Shown one piece after another: positions 5,230 to 6,240 of a stretch of 6,240 bases of DNA. Source of the stretch: Thermoprotei archaeon (GTDB lineage Archaea; Thermoproteota; Thermoprotei; QMSL01; B3-G16); NCBI GenBank assembly GCA_021158375.1, contig JAGGUS010000078.1, positions 1-6,240 of the forward strand, written 5' to 3'. Position 1 is the first letter of the stretch. Every line of letters starts with the position of its first letter. Made by a program: the position numbers and the translations under genes. Below the pieces are notes generated by a model, which saw only the letters and a list, made by a program, of their open reading frames with translations, did no database searches and was not told where the DNA came from.

Positions 5230-6240
5230 TTACCATCTATCTGGTTGCCATACGTAAGGTATACTCCTTGGGAATAAAGCATTCAATAACGGTAATGCCT
5301 CCGAATCTATCTTCGCGTATCCATGCACTATATCCTTCACACTTCTATATCCCAAAACCAATTGGGCTAATGCATCCTGATTAATCTTCATTTCATAACC
5401 TGTTCTTTTCTCTTCAAGTACTTCGATTACTTCTCCATCTACTCTGAGCGTTACAGACCCTATGTCTGTATTTATATTTAGCACAGCACTATAATTGGAA
5501 TTGTGCGCCTTAAGCCTCCTTTCAAGTTCAGGTGTTATTTTGATGAATAATTCTCTTAGATCTATAATTCTTGCCATCCCATTAGCCACTTTTGGATAAT
5601 CGCTTCTTAAGTAATAACCATATCTCAAGGCAAAGTCTGTAAATTCATGATCCGCGGGAAGATAGAATTCTAGATAAGCGAACCTCTCTTCTATAGCTCG
5701 TTTAACTAAATAAGCAACTATGCTTTCAAAAACCTTATAATCGCCATTCTTAGCTCCTATTTCAACTATGCTCATGGTATCTCCAAATTGCCATCTTTCA
5801 CGTGCAAAATAGCCTACTATTTCATCTCCATCCTTGACTATATACGCTATAGGCTTGTGTTCCCAGCTTATACCTTTTTTAAAGCCCTTCCATTCATCTT
5901 CCTTACGGACTACTGTACCGCTTCTTGTAGCGTTATTCTCGTTATATATTCTTACTATGGCCTTCCTCTGCTCCTCATCTTTTTCATCAAACTCTTCTAT
6001 TACATGATGACATTTAGCATCTTCAGCGTTTTTAGCTAGTATGGACAGTCTGTGCTCACCCATGAAAACTGCATAGCCATACCTATGGTAGAAATGCGAT
6101 ATACCAAATAATCCGCTTAGTGGGTAGGATCTCTCCTTCATCCACGATACTGCATGGCGCATTACTTTACTGGCGTAACCCTTCATTCTATACTCCTTTT
6201 TAGTATAAACGCCACCGATTCCGCCAAGAAGCACCTCTTG
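5230..6240 (-). CDS. Eis-like N-acetyltransferase: GNAT-GNAT-SCP2 (N-terminus beyond window)
   Basis: Predicted acetyl-CoA-dependent N-acetyltransferase of the Eis architecture: catalytic GNAT, degenerate second GNAT, then an SCP2-like sterol-carrier fold. The frame stays open to the window edge (336 codons). The family is near 400 residues, so about 60-75 N-terminal residues are missing. GTG 6234 is therefore internal, not the start. Seen in fragment numbering: GGVYTKKEYRMKGYASKVM at about 9-27 is the acetyl-CoA pyrophosphate loop (R-M-K-G-Y-A form of R-x-x-G-x-G/A); GISHFYHRYGYAVF at about 46-59 matches the Y-x-R-[FY]-GYG segment holding the catalytic Tyr in Eis; a second GNAT-like segment spans about 90-215; the SCP2-like part spans about 230-330. 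The protein ends PYVWQPDRW. In Eis the C-terminal aromatic residue's carboxylate takes part in catalysis, and an aromatic last residue is retained here. Mycobacterial Eis acetylates aminoglycosides and other amines; the substrate here cannot be inferred. It converges on the UroD-like gene with a 9 bp gap. Confidence 0.85.
   Translation of the reverse strand, partial: QEVLLGGIGGVYTKKEYRMKGYASKVMRHAVSWMKERSYPLSGLFGISHFYHRYGYAVFMGEHRLSILAKNAEDAKCHHVIEEFDEKDEEQRKAIVRIYNENNATRSGTVVRKEDEWKGFKKGISWEHKPIAYIVKDGDEIVGYFARERWQFGDTMSIVEIGAKNGDYKVFESIVAYLVKRAIEERFAYLEFYLPADHEFTDFALRYGYYLRSDYPKVANGMARIIDLRELFIKITPELERRLKAHNSNYSAVLNINTDIGSVTLRVDGEVIEVLEEKRTGYEMKINQDALAQLVLGYRSVKDIVHGYAKIDSEALPLLNALFPRSIPYVWQPDRW

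Noticed and set aside
5788..6039. Plus-strand frame encoding a hydrophobic, Phe/Tyr-rich product that looks like a small membrane protein
   Set aside because: Antisense to the Eis-like gene; the hydrophobicity comes from complementing Lys/Glu-rich codons, and no start context is seen.
1..6240. tRNA/rRNA genes, CRISPR arrays, insertion sequences, long repeats
   Set aside because: None seen on reading both strands; the sequence is almost entirely explained by six protein-coding genes.

Overview
The window is a gene-dense, AT-rich stretch that looks archaeal, most likely from a thermophilic Thermoproteota-like (crenarchaeal) lineage. The support is the archaeal type of serine hydroxymethyltransferase, methionine synthase encoded as two separate half-length proteins, A/T-rich TATA-like boxes placed to give leaderless or very short-leader transcripts, GGTGA-type ribosome sites where genes overlap, and arginine codons dominated by AGA/AGG. 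The exact taxon cannot be fixed from this sequence alone.

Layout, left to right. (1) A 5'-truncated glyA on + (2-1117). (2) A two-gene operon on -: a zinc-less MetE-like protein (3075-2095), then the zinc-site-bearing core methionine synthase MetE (2098-1109), joined by an ATGA overlap. The 3' ends of metE and glyA overlap convergently by 9 bp. (3) A nucleoside-hydrolase-fold protein on - (4069-3155) with a TTG start. (4) A compact divergent promoter region (about 4070-4191) carrying a duplicated two-part motif. (5) A UroD/methylcobalamin-methyltransferase-fold protein on + (4192-5220, or from 4180). (6) Nine bases later, converging on -, a two-GNAT plus SCP2 acetyltransferase of the Eis type (6240-5230), whose N-terminus lies beyond the window.

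How the genes may work together. GlyA releases a one-carbon unit from serine onto a reduced pterin, and MetE puts a methyl group on homocysteine. The UroD-fold protein belongs to a superfamily that includes corrinoid methyltransferases. The left two thirds therefore read as a one-carbon and methyl-transfer neighbourhood. The link of the UroD-like and nucleoside-hydrolase-like genes to it is inference only, because both lack residues that define the characterised enzymes of their families. No corrinoid protein, methylene-tetrahydropterin reductase or S-adenosylmethionine gene is visible here.

There is no RNA gene, mobile element, CRISPR array or convincing terminator hairpin. No gene-free stretch exceeds about 125 bp. 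I see no clearly new system. The most useful leads are the zinc-ligand loss in the MetE partner, the altered metal motif of the nucleoside hydrolase, the Cys-less UroD-like protein, and the duplicated motif between the divergent genes.
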